Shown piece by piece: positions 39,201-48,790 of a DNA stretch of 64,000 bases. Below the pieces are notes generated by a model. That model was not told where the DNA came from. It saw only the letters and a program-made list of their open reading frames with translations, and made no database searches. Origin of the DNA: Phocoena phocoena (lineage: Eukaryota; Chordata; Mammalia; Artiodactyla; Phocoenidae); assembly GCF_963924675.1 (NCBI RefSeq), contig NC_089240.1:67001-131000 (forward strand). The letters are read 5' to 3'. How positions within the stretch are numbered: the first letter of the stretch is position 1; each line of letters starts with the position of its first letter. The position numbers were made by a program, and so were the translations under genes.

Positions 39201-42200
39201 GGGGCCCTCTATAATGAACTGGTGTTTCCCTCTCCACCAGGCTGCTCACCTGTACCCCTCATCAAACCCTTTATAAGGGGCCCTCTATAATGAACTGGTG
39301 TTTCCCTCTCCACCAGGCTGCTCACCTGTACCCCTCATCATACCCTTTATAAGGGGCCCTCTATAATGAACTGGTGTTTCCCTCTCCACCAGGCTGCTCA
39401 CCTGTACCCCTCATCACACCCTTTATAAGGGGCCCTCTATAATGAACTGGTGTTTCCCTGATGCCTCTCCACCAGGCTGCTCACCTGTACCCCTCATCAC
39501 ACCCTTTATAAGGAGCCCTCTATAATGAACTGGTGTTTCCCTCTCCACCAGGCTGCTCACCTGTACCCCTCATCACACCCTTTATAAGGGGCCCTCTATA
39601 ATGAACTGGTGTTTCCCTCTCCACCAGGCTGCTCACCTGTACCCCTCATCACACCCTTTATAAGGGGCCCTTTATAATTAACTGGTGTTTCCCTCTCCAC
39701 CAGACTGCTCACCTGTACCCCTCATCACACCCTTTATAAGGGGCCCTCTATAATGAACTGGTGTTTCCCTCTCCACCAGGCTGCTCACCTGTACCCCTCA
39801 TCACACCCTTTATAAGGGGCCCTCTATAATGAACTGGTGTTTCCCTCTCCACCAGGCTGCTCACCTGTACCCCTCATCACACCCTTTATAAGGGGCCCTC
39901 TATAATGAACTGGTGTTTCCCTCTCCACCAGTCTGCTCACCTGTACCCCTCATCACACCCTTTATAAGGGGCCCTCTATAATGAACTGGTGTTTCCCTCT
40001 CCACCAGGCTGCTCACCTGTACCCCTCATCACACCCTTTATAAGGGGCCCTCTATAATGAACTGGTGTTTCCCTCTCCACCAGGCTGCTCACCTGTACCC
40101 CTCATCATACCCTTTATAAGGGGCCCTCTATAATGAACTGGTGTTTCCCTCTCCACCAGGCTGCTCACCTGTACCCCTCATCACACCCTTTATAAGGGGC
40201 CCTCTATAATGAACTGGTGTTTCCCTGATGCCTCTCCACCAGGCTGCTCACCTGTACCCCTCATCACACCCTTTATAAGGGGCCCTCTATAATGAACTGG
40301 TGTTTCCCTCTCCACCAGGCTGCTCACCTGTACCCCTCATCACACCCTTTATAAGGGGCCCTCTATAATTAACTGGTGTTTCCCTCTCCACCAGACTGCT
40401 CACCTGTACCCCTCATCACACCCTTTATAAGGGGCCCTCTATAATGAACTGGTGTTTCCCTCTCCACCAGGCTGCTCACCTGTACCCCTCATCACACCCT
40501 TTATAAGGGGCCCTCTATAATGAACTGGTGTTTCCCTCTCCACCAGGCTGCTCACCTGTACCCCTCATCACACCCTTTATAAGGGGCCCTCTATAATGAA
40601 CTGGTGTTTCCCTCTCCACCAGTCTGCTCACCTGTACCCCTCATCACACCCTTTATAAGGGGCCCTCTATAATGAACTGGTGTTTCCCTCTCCACCAGGC
40701 TGCTCACCTGTACCCCTCATCACACCCTTTATAAGGGGCCCTCTATAATGAACTGGTGTTTCCCTCTCCACCAGGCTGCTCACCTGTACCCCTCATCATA
40801 CCCTTTATAAGGGGCCCTCTATAATGAACTGGTGTTTCCCTCTCCACCAGGCTGCTCACCTGTACCCCTCATCATACCCTTTATAAGGGGCCCTCTATAA
40901 TGAACTGCTGTTTCCCTCTCCACCAGGCTGCTCACCTGTACCACTCATCACACCCTTTATAAGGGGCCCTCTATAATGAACTGGTGTTTCCCTCTCCACC
41001 AGGCTGCTCACCTGTACCCCTCATCACACCCTTTATAAGGGGCCCTCTATAATGAACTGGTGTTTCCCTCTCCACCAGGCTGCTCACCTGTACCCCTCAT
41101 CACACCCTTTATAAGGGGCCCTCTATAATGAACTGGTGTTTCCCTCTCCACCAGGCTGCTCACCTGTACCCCTCATCACACCCTTTATAAGGGGCCCTCT
41201 ATAATGAACTGGTGTTTCCCTCTCCACCAGGCTGCTCACCTGTACCCCTCATCACACCCTTTATAAGGGGCCCTCTATAATGAACTGGTGTTTCCCTCTC
41301 CACCAGGCTGCTCACCTGTACCCCTCATCACACCCTTTATAAGGGGCCCTCTATAATGAACTGTTGTTTCCCTCTCCACCAGGCTGCTCACCTGTACCCC
41401 TCATCACACCCTTTATAAGGGGCCCTCTATAATGAACTGGTGTTTCCCTCTCCACCAGGCTGCTCACCTGTACCCCTCATCACACCCTTTATAAGGGGCC
41501 CTCTATAATGAACTGGTGTTTCCCTCTCCACCAGGCTGCTCACCTGTACCCCTCATCACACCCTTTATAAGGGGCCCTCTATAATGAACTGGTGTTTCCC
41601 TCTCCACCAGGCTGCTCACCTGTACCCCTCATCACACCCTTTATAAGGGGCCCTCTATAATGAACTGGTGTTTCCCTCTCCACCAGGCTGCTCACCTGTA
41701 CCCCTCATCACACCCTTTATAAGGGGCCCTCTATAATGAACTGTTGTTTCCCTCTCCACCAGGCTGCTCACCTGTACCCCTCATCACACCCTTTATAAGG
41801 GGCCCTCTATAATGAACTGGTGTTTCCCTCTCCACCAGGCTGCTCACCTGTACCCCTCATCACACCCTTTATAAGGGGCCCTCTATAATGAACTGGTGTT
41901 TCCCTGATGCCTCTCCACCAGGCTGCTCACCTGTACCCCTCATCACACCCTTTATAAGGGGCCCTCTATAATGAACTGGTGTTTCCCTCTCCACCAGGCT
42001 GCTCACCTGTACCCCTCATCACACCCTTTATAAGGGGCCCTCTATAATGAACTGGTGTTTCCCTCTCCACCAGGCTGCTCACCTGTACCCCTCATCACAC
42101 CCTTTATAAGGGGCCCTCTATAATGAACTGGTGTTTCCCTCTCCACCAGGCTGCTCACCTGTACCCCTCATCACACCCTTTATAAGGGGCCCTCTATAAT

Positions 42201-42983
42201 GAACTGGTGTTTCCCTCTCCACCAGGCTGCTCACCTGTACCCCTCATCACACCCTTTATAAGGGGCCCTCTATAATGAACTGGTGTTTCCCTCTCCACCA
42301 GGCTGCTCACCTGTACCCCTCATCACACCCTTTATAAGGGGCCCTCTATAATGAACTGGTGTTTCCCTCTCCACCAGGCTGCTCACCTGTACCCCTCATC
42401 ACACCCTTTATAAGGGGCCCTCTATAATGAACTGGTGTTTCCCTCTCCACCAGGCTGCTCACCTGTACCCCTCATCACACCCTTTATAAGGGGCCCTCTA
42501 TAATGAACTGGTGTTTCCCTGATGCCTCTCCACCAGGCTGCTCACCTGTACCCCTCATCACACTCTTTATAAGGGGCCCTCTATAATGAACTGGTGTTTC
42601 CCTCTCCACCAGGCTGCTCACCTGTACCCCTCATCACACCCTTTATAAGGGGCCCTCTATAATGAACTGGTGTTTCCGTCTCCACCAGGCTGCTCACCTG
42701 TACCCCTCATCACACCCTTTATAAGGGGCCCTCTATAATGAACTGGTGTTTCCCTCTCCACCAGGCTGCTCACCTGTACCCCTCATCACACCCTTTATAA
42801 GGGGCCCTCTATAATGAACTGGTGTTTCCCTCTCCACCAGGCTGCTCACCTGTACCCCTCATCACACCCTTTATAAGGGGCCCTCTATAATGAACTGGTG
42901 TTTCCCTCTCCACCAGGCTGCTCACCTGTACCCCTCATCACACCCTTTATAAGGAGCCCTCTATAATGAACTGGTGTTTCCCT
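36261..42983. repeat. Right-terminal part of the array, mostly canonical units
   Basis: The right end is dominated by canonical 76-bp units with few 83-bp units. Local duplications are short: the AATTAACTGG plus CCAGACTG unit at 39,676 recurs at 40,367 (691 bp, nine units plus one 7-bp insertion), with an older relative at 37,231, and the CTGTTGTTTCCC unit near 41,361 recurs 380 bp (five units) later near 41,741. The last unit breaks after TGTTTCCCT at 42,983 and the sequence beyond is unrelated. Confidence 0.85.
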
Positions 42984-43205
42984 GAGTCCCGTGGGCTGCT
43001 ATGCGAACTGCGGAACTCGAGAGGGGGTCGTGGGAACCCCCGGAATCCAGAGCTGGTCAGACGGACACACAGGTGACAGCCTCGGACTCGGGCCTGGAGT
43101 GTGAAATGAGGGCGGCCCCGTGGGTTCAGCACCCCCCCGTGCTGACTCCAGGCAGAAGGGCTCAGAGCTGGACGAACTGCAGGACGCCCAGATCAAAGCC
43201 CACAC
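42984..43205. repeat. Junction segment, probably an old LTR-like repeat
   Basis: Starts directly at the array edge. The text from about 43,024 (TCGTGGGAACCCCCGGAATC, then a GGTCAGACGGACACACAGG stretch and a TGACTCCAGGCAGAAGG stretch) resembles an ancient interspersed repeat common in mammals that I associate with an endogenous-retrovirus LTR. I cannot name the family. Decay is heavy and no terminal TG or CA or target duplication is visible. Confidence 0.35.
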
Positions 43206-43690
43206 GTGTGCCGAAAGAGGCCTTCGTGCGCAGGCAAAGGAAGCAGAGACTGTCCTTTTCACGGATCAGCCGTTTGCCCCTTTCCGTGTTCAGAGAAGCG
43301 GGTCCACCGGTCTCGGGCGCGCAGGCTCCCGAGAAGCATGTCTCCGGCAAGAACAAGGGCCGTGTCGCGATGACGAGAGAGAAGAAGGGGTGTGAGGGCG
43401 GAGCTGATCTGGGGACAGGAGGTCCTCACACGACACAGCCACCAACAGAGGCACAAAGGCCACGGCCCCCGGCCCACAGCTCCCCAGGGAAACCCCGCAG
43501 TCACTCAGCATCGGGAGCCGCACCCTCACCGAAGGAACAGGCAGAAGCTGCCGAAACGCCGGGACCTGGACACGCTCGGAACCCAGGGAGCAAGCCGACA
43601 CTCAAGGGCTGGACGGCCTTCAAGTGCGCATTTACCAAGACGACCACCCTCAGCCCAGAAAACAAGTCTCAGTACATCTGAAAGCACTGA
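43206..43690. other. Unassigned intronic sequence
   Basis: About 480 bp of GC-rich, CpG-containing sequence between the junction repeat and the first L1. A frame of 226 codons stays open on the plus strand from 43,001 to 43,681, but the protein is low-complexity (Pro, Ser, Arg and Lys rich) and shows no domain. I see no gene here. Confidence 0.5.
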
Positions 43691-46221
43691 GACCAGACAG
43701 AGCAACCCTGCCCACGACAGAACTAAACTGGAAACCAGTAACCAAAACATGTGTGAACAAGGTGCAGGAGTTGAAAATCAAAACAACGAAATTCTAAATA
43801 ATACATCAGCCAAAGGAGAAGTTACAAGTCAAACACAAATGCAGTTTGCACTGAATGAGAAGCGAAAAAAAAAACAAGCACGAAAAAACACAAAAATCAA
43901 CACATCAACAATGTTTGGGATGCCGGTCAAGCAGCGCCCGGAAGGAAGTTCACAGCATTAAGTGCTTCCGTGAGCAAAGCAGAAAGGCTGAGTGCACAAA
44001 GCTGCCTCGTTAAGAAACTGCAAGCAGAACAGTTAGCCCTAAAGAGAGCAGAAGAGAGGAAATAATAAAGACGGGAAATCGCTGCAATAGGAAATCATTA
44101 CAGAAAAGTTAGCAAAACTAAAAGCTAGTTCTCAGGAAAGATCAGGAAAATAAAAAAACTTCTGGCCAAGCTGGCTGAGGACAAGGACAGAAGACACAAA
44201 TGCCAACATCAGAGGGCATTTGTCAGTACAGACCCTAAACGTGGCAGAGGGACGTCAGTCAGTACAGACCCTAAACGTGTGGAATCTTACCAACAACGTG
44301 TGTCAATAAATTCACCAAGTCATGGGAGCTGGGCACACACTTGAAAGACAGGAACTACCCCATCAAACGCAACGTCCACAACCTTCCCAGGGAGAGAATG
44401 TCCAACCCCAATGCTTCACTGTGCATTCTGCCAACGTTTAACGTAGAACACCAGCCCAGTTCTAAACACACGGCTCCGGAAAAGAGGGCAATAGCCCAAC
44501 CAATTCTGTGAGGCCAGGCCACCCTGCTACCGAACCAGAGAACTCACTAGACAAGGCATCTCCAGATGGGCGTCTTTCCGGAGTCTGGATTTAAACCCTA
44601 ACAAGACACCAGCAATCAGGATCCAAAAGCACGTAAGGAGGAAGAGACAGGATTTATGATGAAATGGGATTCATCCAAAGACGCAAGACGGCTTGAGGGA
44701 AGAAGAAAAACCACAGGAGCCCTCAATACGCGCAGAAAAGCACTGGGCAAATTTCATCACGCCTTCGAGATTTCACACAGTACAAGGGCTCTCAGCAAAC
44801 TAGGTTCCTCAACCTGACAAAGGACACAGGAGCAGCTGCAGCCCCCACACTGTGTCTGCTGGGAGCGACGCGCCCTAAGGCTGGTGGGGGAGGGCTGTGC
44901 TGCTCCCACACCCCGAGACAACGTCCTCAGGGAGGCCCGGCCAGCACAGTGAACAGGGCAGGAAAGAGGATACAAGACACGCAGATTACAGAGGAAACGG
45001 GGACACCCTCTTTATCTGTGGAGGACGTGATCGTCTACTAGAAACTCCTAAGGAACCTGAAAAAGTGATCTGAGGAGTATGTTTCGTCCAAAGTCAACAC
45101 ACAAAAATCAACGGTACTTCTGTACACTTCAAGGAACAGCCGTAAACTGCAGTAAACTGCAGTAAAATAACGCTATTGACGGTATCACCAAAGATATGAA
45201 ACACTGGGTTATGCCCAAGTATTCATACGTTTGATGAAAGATGAACATGACAAAACAGATACTGAGAGAAATTAACGATGCCTTAAAGTCTGAGAAATGC
45301 TGGGGTCATAACCCAGCAGACTCGATGTTGGAAAGGCGTGGACTGTCCCCAAATTCACCTACACACTCAAACGATCACAAGCCGAATCCCAGCAGGCTTC
45401 TTTCGCAGACGTGGGGAAGGTGATTCTGAAGTTCGTGTGGGAATGCAGAGACACCAGAACAGTCTCAGCACTTGAGAATCAGAGAGAAGCAGGAAAATCG
45501 GCACTGCCTGAAATGAACACAGCAGTGAGGCTACAGCAGCGGGGCCAGTGCTGTCCTGCTGTGACAGACAACCCGTCACCGACACCCAAGAGCGTCCAGG
45601 GACAGACTCACGTACGGCAATTCCTGTCGGAAGAAGGTGCCGAGGCAAGTCAGCGGGAGGACGAGGTGCCCAACGAGTGGGTCTGGGGCCACTGGACACT
45701 GTGTGCAGAGATGCACCTTCCCTCCTACCCGACATGTGCCAGTACCCAACTCAGAATGGAGCACAGACCTGAAGGGAAGAGTTACTCGAATCGGCCTTTA
45801 GAAGAAAACACAAGAGAAAAATCCTACTGGCCTTGGATTTTCCAGCACTTCTCATCAAGGATACAAATGCATAAACCAAGTAGGGGAAAAATCTGAAAAC
45901 TGGACACAATCAAAATGAAAAACGTTTGCAATTCCAAAGCCTGTTATGAGAGCAGAAAGACGAGCGAACGCGGGGAGACAGCGTCGGCTGTACAGGACCT
46001 CTGACAAAGGACTGGTATCCAGAATGTATGCAAAGCACATATAACGCACTAGTAAGAAAACACCAGATTTTTAAATGGGCAAATGATCTGAACAGGCATG
46101 TCATCAAAGAAGACATACAATGACAAATGGGCACATTTAAAAGATGCTCACTCAGTACTGTCAGTCATTAGAAATGTGCAAATTAAAACAAGTTATCTCC
46201 ATATACCCAATAGGATAGAGC
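43690..46221 (+). mobile_element. Old L1 ORF2 fragment, part 1 (before the nested LTR)
   Basis: Decayed LINE-1 reverse-transcriptase ORF in plus orientation. Matching L1 ORF2 landmarks occur in the right order: the GGAAACCAGTAACC stretch near 43,730, AAGTTCACAGCATTAAGTGC near 43,945, AGCTAGTTCTCAGGAAAGATC near 44,122, CTCTCAGCAAACTAGGTTCC near 44,790, ATCCCAGCAGGCTTCTTTCG near 45,386, and the GACAAAGGACTGGTATCCAG stretch near 46,004. It is full of frameshifts and stops and cannot be functional. It resumes after the LTR at 46,565. Confidence 0.85.
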
Positions 46222-46564
46222 TGTGGTCTGAATGTTTGTATCCTGCCCCCCCCCGGCCCCCGCCCAAGGTGATGGTATTAGGAGGTGGAGCCTTTGGGAG
46301 GTGATGAGGTCATGAAGGTGGTGCCCTATGAACGAACGGGATTAGTGTCCTTAGAAAAGGGACTCCAGAGAGCTCCCTCACCGCTTCTTCCAGGTGAGGA
46401 CACAGCAAGAAACTTCTGTACCCCAGAGGACAGCCCGCACCAGAACCAGCCCTGCTGACACCTTGATCTGGGACATCCAGCCTCCAGAACTATGAGAAGC
46501 AAACTTCTGCTGTTTATAAGCCACCCAGTCTGCAGGATTTGGTACATCAGCCTGAACCAAGACA
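46222..46564 (+). mobile_element. Solitary ERVL-MaLR-type LTR (MLT1/MST-like) nested in L1
   Basis: A 343-bp element starting TGTGGTCTGAATG and ending AAGACA, with the TG...CA ends of an LTR. Internal text is typical of mammalian MaLR LTRs: GGTGATGGTATTAGGAGGTG, GAGGTCATGAAGGTGG, GGGATTAGTGTCCTTAG, CTCCAGAACTATGAGAAG and TATAAGCCACCCAGTCTGC. It splits an L1: the L1 text before it (CCAATAGGAT) continues after it (ATGGCTACAGTG). No clear 5-bp target duplication survives. There is no internal retroviral gene. The subfamily is uncertain. Confidence 0.8.
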
Positions 46565-47310
46565 AATGGCTACAGTGAAAGAGAGAGAAAAGCAAGCGTG
46601 CAGAGGACGTGGAGAGACGGGAACCCACACGTGCGGGTGGGGATGCAAGATGGCGCAGCTGCCGTGGAAGTCAGCTGGGTGGCCCCTCAGTAAGTTAAAC
46701 ACGGAATTGCCACACGACCCAGCAATTCCACTCCTAGGTATGTGTACACACACACACACCACCGCCGCCCCCCAGCCAAAAGAACTGAAAACGGGGCCTC
46801 ACACAAACACACGTACTCAAATGTTCACAGTAGCACCGCTCACAACAGCCAAAAGGTGGAAACCACCCAAACGCCCATCTATGGATGAGTGAAGAAGCAG
46901 AACGGGGTCCAAGCACCTAATGGAATATGACCCAGCCACGAAAAGGAGTGAAGCTCTGACACGGGCTACCACGTGGATGGACCTTGAGGAGGACACGATG
47001 CCAAGTAAAGGAAAGAAGCCAGACACAGGACAATTGGTGTACTGGTTCCATTAATATGAAATCTTTAAAACAGGCAAATCCACAGAGACAAGAAGCAGAG
47101 GAGCGGTGTCAGGGGCTGGGGGAGGGGGAATGCAGTGATGCCAAGGGGCCCAGAGCTTCTTTTGGGGCGATGAGGATGCTCTGTAACTAGACAGCGGTAA
47201 GGGTCGTGCAACACCGTGTATGTAATAAGGGCCTCTAAATTTTAGATTTTAGAATGGCTAACGTGCTGATAGATTTTTATGTGAATTTTACCACAATTAA
47301 AAAAAATATG
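46565..47310 (+). mobile_element. Old L1, part 2: ORF2 C-terminus and 3' UTR
   Basis: Continues the L1 interrupted by the LTR. The decoded text includes the end of ORF2 (the LNTELPHDPAIPLLGM stretch near 46,700) followed by the usual L1 3' segment: CTCACAACAGCCAAAAGGTG near 46,838, AATGGAATATGACCCAGCC near 46,919, and a tail ending ACCACAATTAAAAAAAATA near 47,291-47,309. A short (CA)n run lies at 46,744-46,760. Confidence 0.85.
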
Positions 47311-47575
47311 TACCTACTCTGTGATTCTATTTACATGAAGTTCTAGGAAACTCTAATCCACAGTGACAGAAAGTAGACCAGTGGGGGCCTGGGGCTGGGC
47401 CAGGATGGACTGGAAAGAAGCCAACTTGGGGGGATGCTGGAAATGCTTCTCATCTCGATTGTCTGCATAGTTTCACGGGGATTCACACACATCAAAGCTC
47501 ACTAAATGGCACACAGTAAACATCTATTGTTTACCTCACATCAGTTGTACCTCAAGAGAGCTGCCAAAAAAAGAA
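47311..47575 (+). mobile_element. L1 3' UTR fragment
   Basis: A second, 5'-truncated L1 tail in the same orientation. It has the GATTCTATTTACATGAAGTTC stretch and a GGGGCCTGGGGCTGGG stretch, then CACTAAATGGCACACAGTAAAC, and ends in an A-rich tail (CCAAAAAAAGAAAAAG) near 47,562-47,580. Confidence 0.7.
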
Positions 47576-47589
47576 AAAGATGCTGATGA

Positions 47590-48565
47590 GAAACAAACAC
47601 ATAACCAGGGATTGAACATAATCATTAGGGAAATGAGACACGAAGCCACAGTAAGCGACCTCTGCACAGGCGCCAGCTCGGCTACAGCTAAGAAGCATCC
47701 ACACCAAGTGCTGACAGCTTACAGAGCAACTGGCGTCTCACACACTGCTGGCTGCACACACATAACGGACAGTCACGCTGGAAGACAGTTTTACAGTTTC
47801 TTATAAAATTAAAGATATAGTCACCAGATGACCAAGCAATGCACCTCTGCAGCATTTCTCACCTCAGAGAACTTCCAAAGGTGTTGCACAAATCCCGTGT
47901 ACAGACAACAGCTTTATTTATGAGACAAAACTGGGAACAACCTTTCATCCACCAGTAAACAGATACACCGAGGGACGTGTGTGCACAGAATGCTACTTAG
48001 CAGTAAATGCTAAGGACGAACACTGACGATTAGGCTGGGTGAAAGAGGCCAGAAAAACCCAAGACAACCCACCACATGATCCCATTCATGAGAAATTCTA
48101 GAAAAGGCAAAACAATAGCACCATAGGGCCAGGGAGTGAGGGTGAGGTAGGCCAGGACCTGGGACGCTTTGCTGCAGGGCTTGCACATGGACAAACATCT
48201 CCTCCAGCAACAGATACGAAGAAACTACGAGGGACTACACACGTGCAGCTGGGGCAAATTATGAACAAGACACAAAAAAGTCAGAACCTAACTGTCACTT
48301 CTGCGGTGCCAGGAGCAAAAGCAGGGTCCTGCACCCATGATCCCTGTACGCGGCACCACCAAGGGGGTGGGCAGATGCCCAAGCCACTCCCTCTGGCCCA
48401 ACCCACTGATCAAGGAGTCCAAGGGACGTCCCTGGGGGATTAGTGTTCCCTACCTTGCCAGTGATGTGGATCCACAGGGGTGAACTTTTATCAAATTCTG
48501 TCAAACTGTATACTTAGAACTGGGGAGTGTTACTCTGTGTCCATTATATCTCAATAAAGCTGACT
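47590..48565 (+). mobile_element. Old L1M-type 3' end
   Basis: Third L1 3' segment, plus orientation. Landmarks are AGACAGTTTTACAGTTTC near 47,783, CAGCTTTATTTATGAGAC near 47,909, TGATCCCATTCATGAGAAATT near 48,078, and the end at ATCTCAATAAAGCTG near 48,547, which holds an AATAAA signal. The stretch 48,190-48,430 (dispersed GGGTGGGCAGATGCCC, then CCCTCTGGCCC) may be a separate unidentified repeat inserted in the 3' UTR. Confidence 0.7.
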
Positions 48566-48790
48566 GAAAAATAATTGTTCAATTCAAGAAGCTGGCAAAA
48601 AGTGACAACAGAAAAAATGTTATAAAGTAACAAAAAAGAAAGCAGAGGTTTATGAAGGAGATGAACAAAAAATTAAAGTACTCAATGGAGTTGATAGATT
48701 CTTATCTGAAAAAATATAAGTTAACCTCTAGCATGACTAGTCAAAAGGAATCTGAGATAAATAACCCTACGAAGACAAAGGGTCAAATGT
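48566..48790 (+). mobile_element. L1 ORF2 fragment left of a nested younger L1
   Basis: A-rich text with the L1 ORF2 flavour (AACCTCTAGCATGACTAGTC near 48,723). Similar old L1 text reappears at 50,530-50,690 (GACCAAAAGTGACCCCAG), so the younger L1 between them probably inserted into this element. Confidence 0.55.

Larger units (their letters stand above)
1..42983. repeat. Giant 76-bp-unit minisatellite array (about 550 copies)
   Basis: Head-to-tail tandem repeat with a 76-bp unit running from the first base of the window to 42,983, where it stops abruptly inside a unit. The consensus unit on the plus strand has 15 A, 28 C, 12 G and 21 T (53% GC) with no CpG. It begins ACCCCTCATCACACCC, passes TTTATAAGGGGCCCTCTATA, then TTTCCCTCTCCACCAGG, and ends CTGCTCACCTGT. 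Recurrent variants are CAC or CAT near base 12, GGGG or GGAG near base 26, a 7-bp GATGCCT insertion (83-bp unit), a derivative of that lacking CCCT (79 bp), and a 1-bp deletion giving GCTCCCTGT (75 bp). No unique sequence or mobile element interrupts the array. It extends beyond the left edge, so its true length is unknown. The flanking gene places it in or beside intron 2 of PPP2R3B. I do not recognise the unit as a named satellite. Confidence 0.98.

Noticed and set aside
1..42983. CRISPR array
   Set aside because: The units are contiguous and complete, with no unique spacers. The rest of the window is mammalian.
1..42983. SRF-type CArG box (CCTTTATAAGG) in every unit
   Set aside because: There are seven A/T bases between CC and GG, not the required six.
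1..42983. Centromeric satellite
   Set aside because: The unit matches no centromeric monomer I know. The flank is a GC-rich gene locus with a CpG island, and block structure is irregular. Not fully excluded.
43001..43681. 226-codon plus-strand frame at the array edge
   Set aside because: Low-complexity product, no domain, starts at the repeat junction and overlaps LTR-like text.
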